The notes: generated by a model from the sequence alone, not told the origin. Positions 51,902 to 62,176 are shown, counted from the first letter of the stretch. The stretch is 64,000 nucleotides of DNA from Mangrovimonas xylaniphaga (GCF_001280435.1 NZ_LBIP01000013.1:434001-498000), one strand, 5' to 3'. Program-made: numbers and translations.

Positions 51902-52306
51902 ATGAAACATTTTCTAATCATCTTAAGTTTGGCCTTGATGGTTCTTTCCACAAGTTGTGGATTGGATTCCAAAGGCGATGGTGAAATCAACTTGGTGACA
52001 CCAGATGAAATGCAAACACTTTTGGAGTTAGAAGATGTTCAGCTTATCGATGTACGTTCTTCTGAAGAACATAATGAAGGGTACATCCCCGAATCACAAA
52101 ATATAGATTTCAACTCCCCTACTTTTGAAGAGGATATTTCCAAATTGGACAAAAGCAAACCTGTGATTCTCTATTGCCGAACAGGAAAGAGAAGCGCTGA
52201 ATGCTCCGAAAAACTTAAGGAAGCTGGATTTGTAAAAATCTACGATTTGGACGGTGGATTTTCCAAATGGAAACACGACGGACTCGATATTGACACAAAA
52301 TCATAA
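51902..52306 (+). CDS. Rhodanese-like lipoprotein
   Basis: This 134-residue protein begins MKHFLIILSLALMVLSTSC, lipobox L-S-T-S-C. The rhodanese domain carries C-R-T-G-K-R-S in 'ILYCRTGKRSAECSE', so the active-site Cys is kept. It is envelope-anchored, in contrast to its cytoplasmic neighbour. Together the two may handle sulfur on both sides of the membrane. Ends with a strong terminator. Confidence 0.85.
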   Translation: MKHFLIILSLALMVLSTSCGLDSKGDGEINLVTPDEMQTLLELEDVQLIDVRSSEEHNEGYIPESQNIDFNSPTFEEDISKLDKSKPVILYCRTGKRSAECSEKLKEAGFVKIYDLDGGFSKWKHDGLDIDTKS

Positions 52307-52322
52307 AATACTTTAAAACAAC

Positions 52323-52354
52323 AAAAAAGCCGAACTTGAATGTTCGGCTTTTTT
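52323..52354 (+). terminator. Terminator of the rhodanese pair
   Basis: Stem AAAAAAGCCGAAC (52323-52335) with its complement at 52342-52354, loop TTGAAT. Confidence 0.9.
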
Positions 52355-52497
52355 GTTATGATTAAGTCCTTTTTTAAAGTGAATTTTAAGAATCGTTTAT
52401 GGGTTTATAAGATAAGTTCTTTTAAATTTGCCGACAACCTGACAATTATCTGTAAAACACTAACTGTTTTGCAGATTTTTTAAAATTATGTTACCTA

Positions 52498-54915
52498 ATG
52501 AACAAATTTTTAGCAAGCTTATTTTTTTTAATACTGTCCATTACCGCTACCTATGCACAAGTATTTGAACCCGTAAAATGGTCAACCTCTGTTGAAAAAC
52601 TTTCCGAAACAGAGTACTATTTAGTATCCAAAGCCACGATTGACGAAGGATGGCATCTGTACTCACAAAATGTTCCGGAAAACGGCCCTATAGCCACGAC
52701 ATTCACCTATAGCACAACCCCCGATTTTAAACTTCTCAAGGAAACCTTGGAAGAAGAAGGACATGTTGTAGACGACCCCGTTTTCCAAATGGAAATCAAG
52801 TTTTTTGAAGACCATGCCGAATTTAGGCAACGTATTAAAATTTTAAATTCCGAATTATCTTTAGTAAATGGGGAAGTAGAATTTATGGTTTGTGACGACG
52901 AACGCTGTCTACCTCCTAATTTTGTTGATTTAACTTTCGACCTTACAAAAAGTGTAGCGGCAGCAGCCGAAGAAGGAGCAATCTTTAACAAAACAGAAGA
53001 CAATGCCGCAGCAAACTCCAACATCATTGAACCCGTAAAATGGACGACTGCTGTTGAAAAAGTTTCTGATACCGAATACAACTTAGTGTCCAAAGCCACC
53101 ATTGATAATGGTTGGCACCTATACTCACAAAAAGTTCCTGATGACGGTCCTATCGCAACCACCTTCATGTACTATGAAGATGCCACCTATCAAGTTATTG
53201 GTAATACAACAGAAGCAGATGGCCAGACGGTAAATGACCCTGTTTTCAACATGGAAATTAAATTCTTTGAAAACACTACTGAATTTAGACAACGCATCAA
53301 AGTATTGGACAATACTTTAAAAACCGTAACTGCGGAAGTAGAGTTTATGTCCTGCAATAACACACAGTGTACTGCCCCTACTTATGTGGACTTAAATTTC
53401 GACTTATCGAAAAGTGCATCCGCTTCAGTTGACAACTCTGCCGAGATTAGTGAAACATCCACCGAAGATGAAAAAGGCCTTTTGGGAATTTTCTTTGTAG
53501 CCTTCCTTTCTGGTTTTGCCGCCTTGCTCACTCCTTGCGTATTCCCTATGATTCCAATGACCGTAAGCTTTTTTACAAAACAAAGTAAAAGTAAAGCTGC
53601 AGGAATCAGAAATGCTGTTATTTATGGTGTTTCAATTATCGTAATCTATGTGCTTTTAGGGATTTTGGTAAGTTTAATATTTGGAGCCGATGCCCTCAAT
53701 GCCCTATCTACAAACGTATGGTTCAACCTCATATTCTTTATCTTATTGTTGGTTTTTGCAGCCTCCTTTTTGGGAGCTTTCGAAATATTGCTTCCTAACT
53801 CATGGGCCAACAAAGTAGATTCACAAGCCGATAGAGGCGGGATGATCGGTATCTTTTTTATGGCTCTAGCCTTAGCTATCGTGTCCTTTTCTTGTACGGG
53901 ACCAATTGTTGGAACCTTATTGGTACAAGCTGCAGCTGGAGGAAGTCAAGTGGGACCAATTGTTGGAATGTTAGGATTCTCTTTGGCCATAGCCTTACCT
54001 TTTGCCTTGTTTGCAGCATTCCCAGGATGGTTAAACTCCTTGCCTAAATCTGGAGGATGGTTAAATACGGTTAAAGTTGTTCTAGGATTTTTAGAATTAG
54101 CTCTTGCGTTCAAATTCTTATCCAATGCCGACTTGGTATTACAAACACACTTCTTGGAGCGTGAAGTATTTATCGCTATTTGGATTGCTATTTTTGGAGC
54201 TTTAGCTTTTTATCTGTTCGGAAAAATCCAATTACCGCACGATTCGCCTATTTCCCATATTTCTGTTGGAAGATTGAGTTTAGGACTTTTAGTATTGTCT
54301 TTCACCATTTATATGATTCCTGGACTTTGGGGAGCGCCTTTAAATTTAATCAGCGCCTTCCCTCCTCCATTAGATTATAGTGAGTCCCCATACGGTGTTG
54401 GAAATTCAAAAGGTGGCGGAGCCGCTGCTTCCGTGAGCCACGAAGATCTTCCTGATGGCGCCCATTTATTGGCTCCTCACCAAATTTTAGCCTTTAACGA
54501 TTACGACAAAGGCTTGGCTTATGCCAAAGAAGTTGGCAAACCGGTAATGCTTGACTTTACAGGGTGGGCCTGTGTAAATTGTCGTAAAATGGAACAAAAT
54601 GTTTGGGTAAAAGATAATATCTTAAGCATCTTGAAAAACGATGTGGTACTAATTTCATTATATGTAGATGACAAGCGTCCGCTACCTAAAGGAGAAGTAA
54701 TGGAATCGCAATTGAAACCAGGAAAACAATTAAAGTATATTGGACAAAAATGGAGTGAATTCCAAACCATAAAATACAAAACCAATACACAACCTTTCTA
54801 TGTGTTGATGGATCACAACGGAGACAATTTAAACACACCTGTTGGTTACACTCCAGACGCCGAAGAATATCACACTTGGTTAGAAAATGGTTTGAACAAT
54901 TTCAAAACCGAATAA
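52498..54915 (+). CDS. DsbD-like thiol:disulfide interchange protein with duplicated N-domain
   Basis: This 805-residue protein has a signal peptide to about residue 20. Two tandem DsbD-alpha domains follow (~20-150 and ~177-305), sharing 'EPVKW' and 'GWHLYSQ..P..GPIATTF'. Each has a Cys pair, 'CDDERC' in the first and 'CNNTQC' in the second. Next is the eight-helix DsbD membrane domain (~328-600) with '[15 protein letters not shown]' and '[13 protein letters not shown]'. The C-terminal thioredoxin domain has '[11 protein letters not shown]' (~690). It should carry electrons from cytoplasmic thioredoxin to periplasmic Cys. The duplicated N-domain is unusual. Confidence 0.9.
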   Translation: MNKFLASLFFLILSITATYAQVFEPVKWSTSVEKLSETEYYLVSKATIDEGWHLYSQNVPENGPIATTFTYSTTPDFKLLKETLEEEGHVVDDPVFQMEIKFFEDHAEFRQRIKILNSELSLVNGEVEFMVCDDERCLPPNFVDLTFDLTKSVAAAAEEGAIFNKTEDNAAANSNIIEPVKWTTAVEKVSDTEYNLVSKATIDNGWHLYSQKVPDDGPIATTFMYYEDATYQVIGNTTEADGQTVNDPVFNMEIKFFENTTEFRQRIKVLDNTLKTVTAEVEFMSCNNTQCTAPTYVDLNFDLSKSASASVDNSAEISETSTEDEKGLLGIFFVAFLSGFAALLTPCVFPMIPMTVSFFTKQSKSKAAGIRNAVIYGVSIIVIYVLLGILVSLIFGADALNALSTNVWFNLIFFILLLVFAASFLGAFEILLPNSWANKVDSQADRGGMIGIFFMALALAIVSFSCTGPIVGTLLVQAAAGGSQVGPIVGMLGFSLAIALPFALFAAFPGWLNSLPKSGGWLNTVKVVLGFLELALAFKFLSNADLVLQTHFLEREVFIAIWIAIFGALAFYLFGKIQLPHDSPISHISVGRLSLGLLVLSFTIYMIPGLWGAPLNLISAFPPPLDYSESPYGVGNSKGGGAAASVSHEDLPDGAHLLAPHQILAFNDYDKGLAYAKEVGKPVMLDFTGWACVNCRKMEQNVWVKDNILSILKNDVVLISLYVDDKRPLPKGEVMESQLKPGKQLKYIGQKWSEFQTIKYKTNTQPFYVLMDHNGDNLNTPVGYTPDAEEYHTWLENGLNNFKTE

Positions 54916-54919
54916 TAAC

Positions 54920-54948
54920 AAAAAACCTCCCGACCGGGAGGTTTTTTT
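54920..54948 (+). terminator. Terminator of the DsbD-like gene
   Basis: CCTCCC / GGGAGG stem with loop GACC, A-run before and seven T after. It can also serve the convergent ackA. Confidence 0.85.
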
Positions 54949-54955
54949 ATGCCTT

Positions 54956-56140
54956 TTACTCGGCAACTAATTCATAACTCTCTTTAGCAATTTCCAGCTC
55001 TTCATTGGTTGGGATTACCAAAACCCTCACCTTAGAATCTGGTGTGCTGATATCTCTAGAATCCTTAGACCTAATGGCATTCAATTCTGTATTCAATTTA
55101 ATTCCCAAAAACTCCATATCCTCACATATCAAACCTCTCAACACGTCACTATTCTCGCCAATTCCTGCTGTAAATACAATGGCATCCAAACCATTCAATG
55201 CAGCGGCATAAGCGCCTATAAACTTCTTAATACGGTAAGCGTTCATTTCCAATGCCAATAAGCATTCTTCATTTCCTTTCTCTGCTTCTGCTTCTATCTC
55301 ACGTAAGTCACTGAATCCTGTTAAGCCCAACATCCCACTCTTTTTAGATAAAATGTCTGACATTTCTTCTTTGGAATAACCATACTTATTCATCAAGTAA
55401 AAAATCACAGATTGATCTATGGAACCACTTCTGGTTCCCATAATCAAGCCCTCGTTAGGTCCAAACCCTAACGTATGATCCAAACTTTTACCTTCATGAA
55501 TTGCTGTCATACTACAGCCATTTCCTAAATGGATGGTGATGATCTTAGCACTTGGATTCCCTAAAAACTCAACAGCCTGCTCCGATACGTATTTATGTGA
55601 AATTCCATGGAATCCATACACACGAATTCCTTGATCCAAATACTTGTTTTCAATAGCATACTTGTATACTTTTTTAGGCAATGACTGGTGAAAGGCCGTA
55701 TCAAACACAGCCACTTGTTTGGCATTTGGAAAAATGCGTTCTGCCACAAGCACCCCTTCGTAGTTTGGAGGATTGTGCAAAGGTGCCAAAGAAAACAAAC
55801 TTTTGATTTTGTGTTTCACCTTCTCATCAATTTCTATGGTATCGGAAAAATCCTTTCCTCCATGAACAATGCGGTGCCCCACAATATCTATTTCATCTAC
55901 ATTTGAAATCACGCCCTTTTTAGGGTCCATTAATAATTTAGCAACTTCGGACAAACCAAAGGCATGGTCTGCCACGGGAATGTTTAAGGTAATCCCTTCA
56001 CTGCCTTTTTTATAAACAATTGCCCCCACATCCAAACCAATACGTTCCACCAAGCCGGAGGCAACGACAGTTTCTGAAGGCATTTCAATCAATTGGAATT
56101 TAATAGAAGAACTTCCTGAATTTATTACAAGTGTTTTCAT
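54956..56140 (-). CDS. ackA: Acetate kinase
   Basis: This 394-residue protein has N-terminal 'VINSGSSSIKFQLIEM', 'HRIVHGGKDFSDT', 'AVFDTAFHQSLP', 'THLGNGCSM'-like stretch and 'FTAGIGENSDVLRGLIC'. These are ASKHA-fold and acetate-kinase signatures. It swaps phosphate between acetyl-phosphate and ADP. It lies 18 bases after pta, same operon. Confidence 0.97.
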   Translation of the reverse strand: MKTLVINSGSSSIKFQLIEMPSETVVASGLVERIGLDVGAIVYKKGSEGITLNIPVADHAFGLSEVAKLLMDPKKGVISNVDEIDIVGHRIVHGGKDFSDTIEIDEKVKHKIKSLFSLAPLHNPPNYEGVLVAERIFPNAKQVAVFDTAFHQSLPKKVYKYAIENKYLDQGIRVYGFHGISHKYVSEQAVEFLGNPSAKIITIHLGNGCSMTAIHEGKSLDHTLGFGPNEGLIMGTRSGSIDQSVIFYLMNKYGYSKEEMSDILSKKSGMLGLTGFSDLREIEAEAEKGNEECLLALEMNAYRIKKFIGAYAAALNGLDAIVFTAGIGENSDVLRGLICEDMEFLGIKLNTELNAIRSKDSRDISTPDSKVRVLVIPTNEELEIAKESYELVAE

Positions 56141-56158
56141 ACAAATAATCTAATAAAA

Positions 56159-58252
56159 TTATAGGCCCTGCGCCTGAATGGCTGTTAATATCACGGTGTT
56201 GAACACATCATCTATGGTACAACCTCTACTCAAATCATTTACCGGTTTGTTAAGTCCCTGCAACATTGGTCCGATGGCCAAAGCTCCAGTTTCACGCTGA
56301 ACCGCTTTATAGGTATTGTTTCCAGTATTCAAATCTGGAAAAATCAATACTGTAGCCTGTCCTGCCACTTCGGAATCTGGCATTTTGCTTTTTCCAACCA
56401 CAGGGTCTACAGCCGCATCATATTGAATTGGTCCCTCCACCTTTAAATCTGGGCACTGTTGTTTTACAATTTGGGTCGCTTCTCTTACCACCTCAACATC
56501 TTCACCTTTACCGGAAGACCCAGAAGAATAGGATAACATGGCTACTTTGGGCTCGATACCAAAGGCCTCACTACTTCTCGCTGAAGAAATGGCTATTTCG
56601 GCCAATTGTTCGGCATTTGGGTTTGGATTGATGGCACAATCCCCAAAAATGGATACTCTATCATCCAAACACATAAAGAATATGGACGATACAATGGAAC
56701 AGCCCGGTTTGGTTTTAATAAACTGAAGTGCGGGACGAATGGTATGCTGTGTAGTATGGATTGCACCTGAAACCATTCCGTCGGCATCACCTTTATAGAT
56801 CATCATGGTTCCAAAATAGGATAGATCACACATCATATCCCTAGCCATGTCCATGTTTATATTTTTGTGTTTGCGCAATTCGTAGAAGGTTTCTACATAA
56901 TCCTCAAACTTTTCATATTTGGCAGGTTCAATAATCTGGATTTTGGAAGCATCCATGTTCAATCCCAATTCATCAATCTTGGTTTTGATTTCCTTTTTGT
57001 TACCCAACAATACCAAGTCTACCAAATCCAATAATGAGAGTCTAGCAGCCGCCGTAAGGATACGTGAATCTGTGGCCTCTGGAAGTACAATACATTTTTT
57101 CTCCTTCCTAGCCTTCTGAATCAATTTATACTGAAACATTCGAGGTGTCATCACCTTGGTTTCGAAAGCCGTCAATTTCTCGAATATGTCATCTATAGCA
57201 ACATTTTTCTGGAAGGTAGCTATAGAGGTTAGTATTTTCTCTTTGCTTTCGGCATAAATATTAGATTTAATGCTACCTATTCTTTGGGTCACCTCAAAAG
57301 TACCTTTGTTCACAGACACGATAGGCACCACATTGGAAAGTCCATCGATCAATTTTAAAATAGGCTCTTCTGGCATCAAACCTCCTGTAAGGACGATTCC
57401 AGAAATATTTGGATAGTTGCTCGACAAATGGGCCTGTAAGGATCCCAAAATCAAATCGGCACGGTCCCCTGGCATAATCAGCAAACTTCCCTCTTTAATA
57501 TGGGTAAGGAAATTGCGAAGCTGCATAGCTCCCACGGCAAAATTCCCCGATTGGTTGCCCATATGCTCCACACCGAACAACACCTTTCCTTCCAAGGCAT
57601 CTGTAATTTCGGTTAAGGTTGGAAATGCCAAAGTATCCACCAACGGGATGGTAAGCACCTCCACTTCCTCCGGAATAAATGACTTGATAGATTTTTGAAG
57701 TAACTTGGTATTTTCTGGTTGGATTTTATTGGCTATCAGTGCCAAAATTTCCACATCTTGACTTTTGAAAGTTTTATAGGCCATTTCTAAACTGCCAATA
57801 AACTTCTCTAAAGTTTTCCCTACCCCACTGCTCACAATTACGGTAGGTAAACCCAGGTTTTTAGCAATATTAACATTCCAGTCAAATTCAAACACACTGC
57901 CCTCTCCAACAAAATCGCTACCTTCTACCAACACAAAATCATATTGGTCTTCGAGCTCCTTGTACTTCTTGATAATGATATCCAAGGACTCGCCTATTTT
58001 CCCAGCATTTCGGTTCTGAATGATCTCTTGACGGGTTAAGGCGTAGGCATCTTCATAAGGGATGTCTAAATTAAAATATGTAAGAATTGTATCTATATGG
58101 TTGTCCTTAACACCCTCCTCCTGATTACTTATAATGGGTCTGAAATATGCTACTTTGGGAGTTTTTCCTAAAAGCGCCTGCATAAGTCCCAAGGACACGA
58201 TTGACTTACCACTATTAGTCTCCAAGGTTGCAATATAAAGTCCTTTGTTCAT
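56159..58252 (-). CDS. pta: Phosphate acetyltransferase
   Basis: This 697-residue long-form Pta has an N-terminal BioD/DRTGG part (~1-330, 'ATLETNSGKSIVSLGLMQ', 'GVEHMGNQSGNFAVGAM', 'PGDRADL') and the catalytic PTA domain (~370-695) with 'IVLPEATDSRILTAAARL', 'DADGMVSGAIHTT' and 'DLNTGNNTYKAVQRE'. It makes acetyl-phosphate from acetyl-CoA. With AckA it gives overflow acetate and ATP under low oxygen. Start MNKGLYIA fits the family. Confidence 0.96.
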   Translation of the reverse strand: MNKGLYIATLETNSGKSIVSLGLMQALLGKTPKVAYFRPIISNQEEGVKDNHIDTILTYFNLDIPYEDAYALTRQEIIQNRNAGKIGESLDIIIKKYKELEDQYDFVLVEGSDFVGEGSVFEFDWNVNIAKNLGLPTVIVSSGVGKTLEKFIGSLEMAYKTFKSQDVEILALIANKIQPENTKLLQKSIKSFIPEEVEVLTIPLVDTLAFPTLTEITDALEGKVLFGVEHMGNQSGNFAVGAMQLRNFLTHIKEGSLLIMPGDRADLILGSLQAHLSSNYPNISGIVLTGGLMPEEPILKLIDGLSNVVPIVSVNKGTFEVTQRIGSIKSNIYAESKEKILTSIATFQKNVAIDDIFEKLTAFETKVMTPRMFQYKLIQKARKEKKCIVLPEATDSRILTAAARLSLLDLVDLVLLGNKKEIKTKIDELGLNMDASKIQIIEPAKYEKFEDYVETFYELRKHKNINMDMARDMMCDLSYFGTMMIYKGDADGMVSGAIHTTQHTIRPALQFIKTKPGCSIVSSIFFMCLDDRVSIFGDCAINPNPNAEQLAEIAISSARSSEAFGIEPKVAMLSYSSGSSGKGEDVEVVREATQIVKQQCPDLKVEGPIQYDAAVDPVVGKSKMPDSEVAGQATVLIFPDLNTGNNTYKAVQRETGALAIGPMLQGLNKPVNDLSRGCTIDDVFNTVILTAIQAQGL

Positions 58253-58354
58253 GGTTGTTTACTTTTGGTTAGTACTTAAAGAATCGCATAACTGAGATTC
58301 CTTGTTATTTTATGAATTGAAATCTTTAGGATCAATATCGTAAAAGATTTCGTG

Positions 58355-58504
58355 TTATTTACCAATATCTTTTAGTGCAATTTGGCTTTGTAGCTGTTTT
58401 TGGTAATTGGGGTGCGAATTTACAGAAACTACGTTATTACCTCCCATTCTATTGAATACTCTAGCTAAATTGAGCCCACCTGACTCAAAATCCGCCTTAA
58501 ACAC
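58355..58504 (-). pseudogene. Coding-like tract, possible gene remnant or 49-residue ORF
   Basis: In the 457-base gap between pta and the porin gene, one - strand frame reads as plausible protein for 49 residues from a GTG, with 'FESGGLNLARVFNRMGG' and 'VNSHPNYQKQL'. It is preceded by an in-frame stop at ~58520 and ends at TAA 103 bases before the pta start. I cannot place it in a family. It could be a degraded gene end, a small gene, or chance. Apart from it and the porin terminator I see nothing in this gap. Confidence 0.25.
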
Positions 58505-58624
58505 CTGTAATAAAAATAGTTAACTACGAATTTAAGGATTATTTTCCAATCCAAAACCCAAAGATGGGCGACACTACAATTAAATTTAAAAGATTGTTGG
58601 CTCTTTTTAAATTGATTAAAAACA

Positions 58625-58656
58625 AAGGCCCCATTTAGTATTTTAAATGAGGCCTT
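58625..58656 (-). terminator. Terminator of the porin gene
   Basis: Stem AAGGCC-CATTTA region at 58625-58637 with its complement at 58644-58656 (one mismatch), with T-rich sequence after it on the - strand. Confidence 0.75.
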
Positions 58657-58709
58657 ATCCATCAATCAACACTAACTTAATACAACATATTAAGCAGCTC
58701 TTTTATAAT

Positions 58710-59972
58710 TTAGAAGCTAATTACGGCTTCCATCATTAGTCCATCGAATTGACCATCGTGTAAGATGTTGTCTACTGCGTACCCATCATAAGTTTGGTTT
58801 ACGTACTCAGCTTTTACAAGAATGTTGTTTGTCATGAACCAACCTGCTGCTAAGTTGAATCTTGAAATATCTACATCCTCACCAGTTCTTTCTTCAGCAC
58901 TCACCATGTTGTAACGACCACCTACGTAGAAGTTTTCGTTGCGTCCAAATCTGTAGATTAACTCTCCAGCGTATTGGTTAGCACTTCTTCTTTCAGCTTC
59001 AGAATTACGTCTACCGTTAGCAATTTCAATAGTTCCAAAGAACTCCAATCCTCCATATTTCACGAATGGGTTGATCATGAAAGCTGTTACTTTGTTACCA
59101 AAGTTTGGATTGTAACGTCCAGATCTGAAGTTGTCATCAGCTCCTTCTGCTTGCATTACGTGGTAGTATCTAGATCCTGTACGGTCTGCACTGTATAGGT
59201 AAGAACTTGCAACGCTACCTGTGTTGTAAAGAGATCCTGTTAAACGTAATCTCAAATCATCTGTAACTTGGCTGTCATATCCTACTTTTGCTAAGAAAGA
59301 AGCTCCGTTAGCATCGTTTTTCACTGTAGACTGGTTCAATTTACCGTTAGAGAAACCTACCATTCCAAGGAATCCACTGTGAGTATAGTAAAGTTCTGCA
59401 CCTACTTCTGTAGTGAAGGCATCCATGATCAAGTTTCCAACAAATGGGTTGTAGATAGCTTGAGCGTTATCACTTCTTCTAAAGTGAGCATCACCGTAGT
59501 TGTTTTCCATGTGCCCAATTCTAATAGTAGTGTGTTTCATTAAGTCTTCCAAAAGTCCTTCTTTGATGAAGTCTAATTTGTCAATTTGGAAATATCCACC
59601 TTTTACATATGGTTCCGGGTGGTGTCTAGAACTTAAGTAAGTTCTTAAGTGCATACGTACCCCATCTGCAAGTGCCACGTCCAAATCCAAGTTTGCTGTC
59701 GCTAGGTTAAAGTTGCTTCCCAATTCATCCAAAGCTACTGCTCCTGAGTTTTCATGATCCAAACCTTGGAATTGCAAAGCGAAAGATCCACCTACTCTTA
59801 CTTTAAGACCGTCAAAAGTTGAAATAGTATCCTTTACATCTTCGAATACGTTAACCCCGTTTTTATCTGGTTCTCTATAATTGTCTAAACTTCTATTATT
59901 TTTTTGGGCAAAACCGTTAAGTCCTCCGATTAACATTACTGCCACTACTGAATTTGTAAAAATTGATTTCAT
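58710..59972 (-). CDS. Outer-membrane porin (OprO/OprP-like)
   Basis: This 420-residue protein has signal 'MKSIFTNSVVAVMLIGGLNGFAQ'. Strands typical of phosphate-selective-porin-type barrels follow: 'GLKVRVGGSFALQFQGLDHEN', 'RIGHMENNYGDAHFRRSDNAQ', 'LIYRFGRNENFYVGGRYNMV', 'FNLAAGWFMTNNILVKAEYVNQ', ending V-I-S-F. It follows yceI by 39 bases and probably shares its transcript. Substrate unknown. Confidence 0.8.
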   Translation of the reverse strand: MKSIFTNSVVAVMLIGGLNGFAQKNNRSLDNYREPDKNGVNVFEDVKDTISTFDGLKVRVGGSFALQFQGLDHENSGAVALDELGSNFNLATANLDLDVALADGVRMHLRTYLSSRHHPEPYVKGGYFQIDKLDFIKEGLLEDLMKHTTIRIGHMENNYGDAHFRRSDNAQAIYNPFVGNLIMDAFTTEVGAELYYTHSGFLGMVGFSNGKLNQSTVKNDANGASFLAKVGYDSQVTDDLRLRLTGSLYNTGSVASSYLYSADRTGSRYYHVMQAEGADDNFRSGRYNPNFGNKVTAFMINPFVKYGGLEFFGTIEIANGRRNSEAERRSANQYAGELIYRFGRNENFYVGGRYNMVSAEERTGEDVDISRFNLAAGWFMTNNILVKAEYVNQTYDGYAVDNILHDGQFDGLMMEAVISF

Positions 59973-60011
59973 GTTTTAAATTTTTTTTGCGTTAGATTTT
60001 GTTGTTTTTAT

Positions 60012-60596
60012 TTAGTTTATCATGATGGTATTAAATTCTATGGTAAGCGCATCTCCAGTGGTCACTGCACCAAACATTGCTGTTGGAGGTTCAACTTTAA
60101 AGTCGGTCATTTTAATATCCTTACTTCCTTTAAGCGTTGCTTGATTTCCTTTTAGAGTTAACTCGAAATACAATGTCACTTTATTGGTGGCTCCTGAAAT
60201 GGTCAAGTTTCCTTCGGCGGCCACTTTATATTTTCCATTTCCTAGATCCTGAACACTTTTGGTGTTTAAAAGCTCAAAAGTGATGTACTTATATTTTCCA
60301 GTGTTTAAGGCTTTATAAGTGTTCTTGTCCATGGCAGACTTTCCACTCTTCAAGCTTTCTGCCTCGATTTCAATTTTAAGACTATTGATTGTAAGGCCAT
60401 CTGTTGTTGCAATGTCCAAACTCCCTTTTTGAGTTTCTGCAGTCTCCTCCCAATCGTGCAAGCTTGAGGTTCCCTTCACTACCAATGTAGAACTTTGGTT
60501 GTTCAACTTGAACTGTTGTGCGAAAGAGGCCGTAGACGAAATGAACAGAAGTGCCAATACACTAAGAGCAATGTTCATTTTGTTAAGCGTTTTCAT
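60012..60596 (-). CDS. YceI-family periplasmic lipocalin-like protein
   Basis: This 194-residue protein has a signal peptide (ends ...STASFAQ). The YceI beta-barrel features 'SSTLVVKGTSSLHDWEETAE' and 'GKYKYITFELLNTKSV...GNLTISGATNKVTL'. YceI proteins bind polyisoprenoids and often belong to stress or low-oxygen regulons. ATG at 60596 begins the signal peptide. The promoter has an FNR-like box. Confidence 0.9.
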   Translation of the reverse strand: MKTLNKMNIALSVLALLFISSTASFAQQFKLNNQSSTLVVKGTSSLHDWEETAETQKGSLDIATTDGLTINSLKIEIEAESLKSGKSAMDKNTYKALNTGKYKYITFELLNTKSVQDLGNGKYKVAAEGNLTISGATNKVTLYFELTLKGNQATLKGSKDIKMTDFKVEPPTAMFGAVTTGDALTIEFNTIMIN

Positions 60597-60621
60597 ATCC
60601 GTTTTGTTTTTAATTATGGTA

Positions 60622-60666
60622 CAAAGATGCAACCGATGTAAGAATTAAAATATGACGATAATCATA
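60622..60666 (-). promoter_or_regulatory. yceI promoter with FNR-like box
   Basis: TATGAC-GATA-ATCATA at 60651-60666 contains the core TGAC-N4-ATCA (60653-60664), centre 60658.5. The -7 element CATCTTTG (one base off TAnnTTTG) is at 60622-60629. The centre lies 36.5 bp upstream of its last base, about -41.5 from the start, the place for class II activation. Confidence 0.75.
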
Positions 60667-60770
60667 CACCGACATAAAACACTGACAATAAATCATTTAA
60701 GGCGTGTAAATTTTTTACTACAAGGGCCTGCAAGAATGGAAAATTCTTTTGAATTAAAAAGGAAGAAATA

Positions 60771-60794
60771 AAAAAATCGCTCAAAGGCGATTTT
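60771..60794 (-). terminator. Terminator of hemN
   Basis: Stem AAAATCGC (60773-60780) with GCGATTTT (60787-60794), then an extended T-run on the - strand, 4 bases past the hemN stop. Confidence 0.85.
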
Positions 60795-60797
60795 CAT

Positions 60798-62159
60798 TTA
60801 AATAGTCATGGAAAATATAGGTTTTCCAGAGCTCTTTTTTTGGAGTTTGACATCAAAAGCCATGCACACATTCCGTACAAATGGCACTCCTTTTTCTGTA
60901 ATTTTGATAAAGTGATCCCCTATTTCAATAAGGCCGTCCTGTTGCATTTCTTCCAATTGCGAAACCACTTCTGGCAAACTCTCAAAGTATGTCCCCTCAT
61001 TTTCCCAAGACGTTTTGAATTGGCACATCAATCCTAAAATATGTTTTCTGATGATTAAATCTTCCTCATTTAAGATATGCCCTCGAAATACAGGAATCAA
61101 TCCTTCATCTATCAATTGTTTGTAGGTCTCAATATCTTTGGCATTTTGAGCAAAGGCATACCAACTATCTCCAATAGCGGAAACTCCCAAACCAATCATC
61201 ATATGGGTTTTTGAAGCTGTATAGCCCATAAAGTTCCTATGCAACTGATCAGCTTTCATAGCTGTATACATAGAATCTGTAGGCAACGCAAAGTGGTCCA
61301 TACCAATCTCCATATAACCTACCTGCTCCAATAATGCTTTTCCATTTTCGTATTGTTGGCGTCTACTTTCTGCCGAAGGCAAATCTTCTTCATTAAATCC
61401 ACGTTGACCATTCCCTTTAATCCACGGTGTGTGGGCATAGCCATAAAATGCAATGCGATCTGGCTTTAAAGCTTTGGTATAGGCTATGGTTGTTTCAATA
61501 TGTGACATCTCCTGGAATGGCAGTCCAAAAATAATGTCATGTCCAACCGAAGTATACCCAATCGCTCTAGCCAATTCTGTGACTCTCTTTACATTTTCAA
61601 AAGGTTGCACACGATGGATGGCCTTTTGTACTTTTTCATTATAATCCTGAACTCCAAAACTCACTCTTCGGAATCCCAAGTCATACAAGGTCTGTAAATG
61701 TGCTTCCGTAGTATTGTTAGGATGTCCTTCAAAACTGAATTCATAACCTTCTGCCAAATCTGCATTCTCCAGAATACCTTGGATAAGTTGTTGCAAATGC
61801 TCCGGTGAGAAAAAAGTAGGGGTTCCTCCACCTAAATGCAGCTCTTTAATACTAGGTCTTTCAGGCAAAATTTCACAATACAGCGCCCATTCACGTAACA
61901 CATAATCTATATATGGCTTTTCAACATCATGGCGCTTGGTAATGCGTTTATTGCAACCACAAAAAGTACATAAACTTTCGCAATAAGGCAGATGAATGTA
62001 AAGACTAATGCCCTCTTCCTTACTTTCAACAAATGAAGTTTTTAAGGATGTTTCCCACTGTTCCAAAGAAAAGGAATCCACATCCCAAAATGGTACCGTT
62101 GGATAACTGGTATATCGTGGCCCGGGAACGTTATATTTATTGACTAGGTTACAATTCAT
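60798..62159 (-). CDS. hemN: Oxygen-independent coproporphyrinogen III oxidase
   Basis: This 453-residue radical-SAM enzyme has C60-x3-C64-x2-C67 with C69 in 'YIHLPYCESLCTFCGC', preceded by 'PGPRYTSYPTVPFW', a HemN signature. It also has 'LHLGGGTPTFFSP', 'FGVQDYNEKVQKAIHRVQ' and 'MIGLGVSAIG'. It replaces the oxygen-using enzyme under low oxygen. ATG at 62159 gives the usual N-terminus (the longer frame does not). The promoter has an FNR-like box. Confidence 0.96.
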   Translation of the reverse strand: MNCNLVNKYNVPGPRYTSYPTVPFWDVDSFSLEQWETSLKTSFVESKEEGISLYIHLPYCESLCTFCGCNKRITKRHDVEKPYIDYVLREWALYCEILPERPSIKELHLGGGTPTFFSPEHLQQLIQGILENADLAEGYEFSFEGHPNNTTEAHLQTLYDLGFRRVSFGVQDYNEKVQKAIHRVQPFENVKRVTELARAIGYTSVGHDIIFGLPFQEMSHIETTIAYTKALKPDRIAFYGYAHTPWIKGNGQRGFNEEDLPSAESRRQQYENGKALLEQVGYMEIGMDHFALPTDSMYTAMKADQLHRNFMGYTASKTHMMIGLGVSAIGDSWYAFAQNAKDIETYKQLIDEGLIPVFRGHILNEEDLIIRKHILGLMCQFKTSWENEGTYFESLPEVVSQLEEMQQDGLIEIGDHFIKITEKGVPFVRNVCMAFDVKLQKKSSGKPIFSMTI

Positions 62160-62176
62160 TTCAATATAATTTTTGC

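Noticed and set aside
52441-52452. TGACAATTATCT before the DsbD-like gene, similar to the FNR-like box
   Set aside because: The last base breaks the palindrome, and its distance to the possible -7 is about 25.5, not 36.5 as in the three good sites.
58465-58665. 66-codon frame on - between pta and the porin
   Set aside because: It spans the porin terminator hairpin, has no protein-like pattern and crosses a clear non-coding region. The other frame (58355-58504) reads more like protein.
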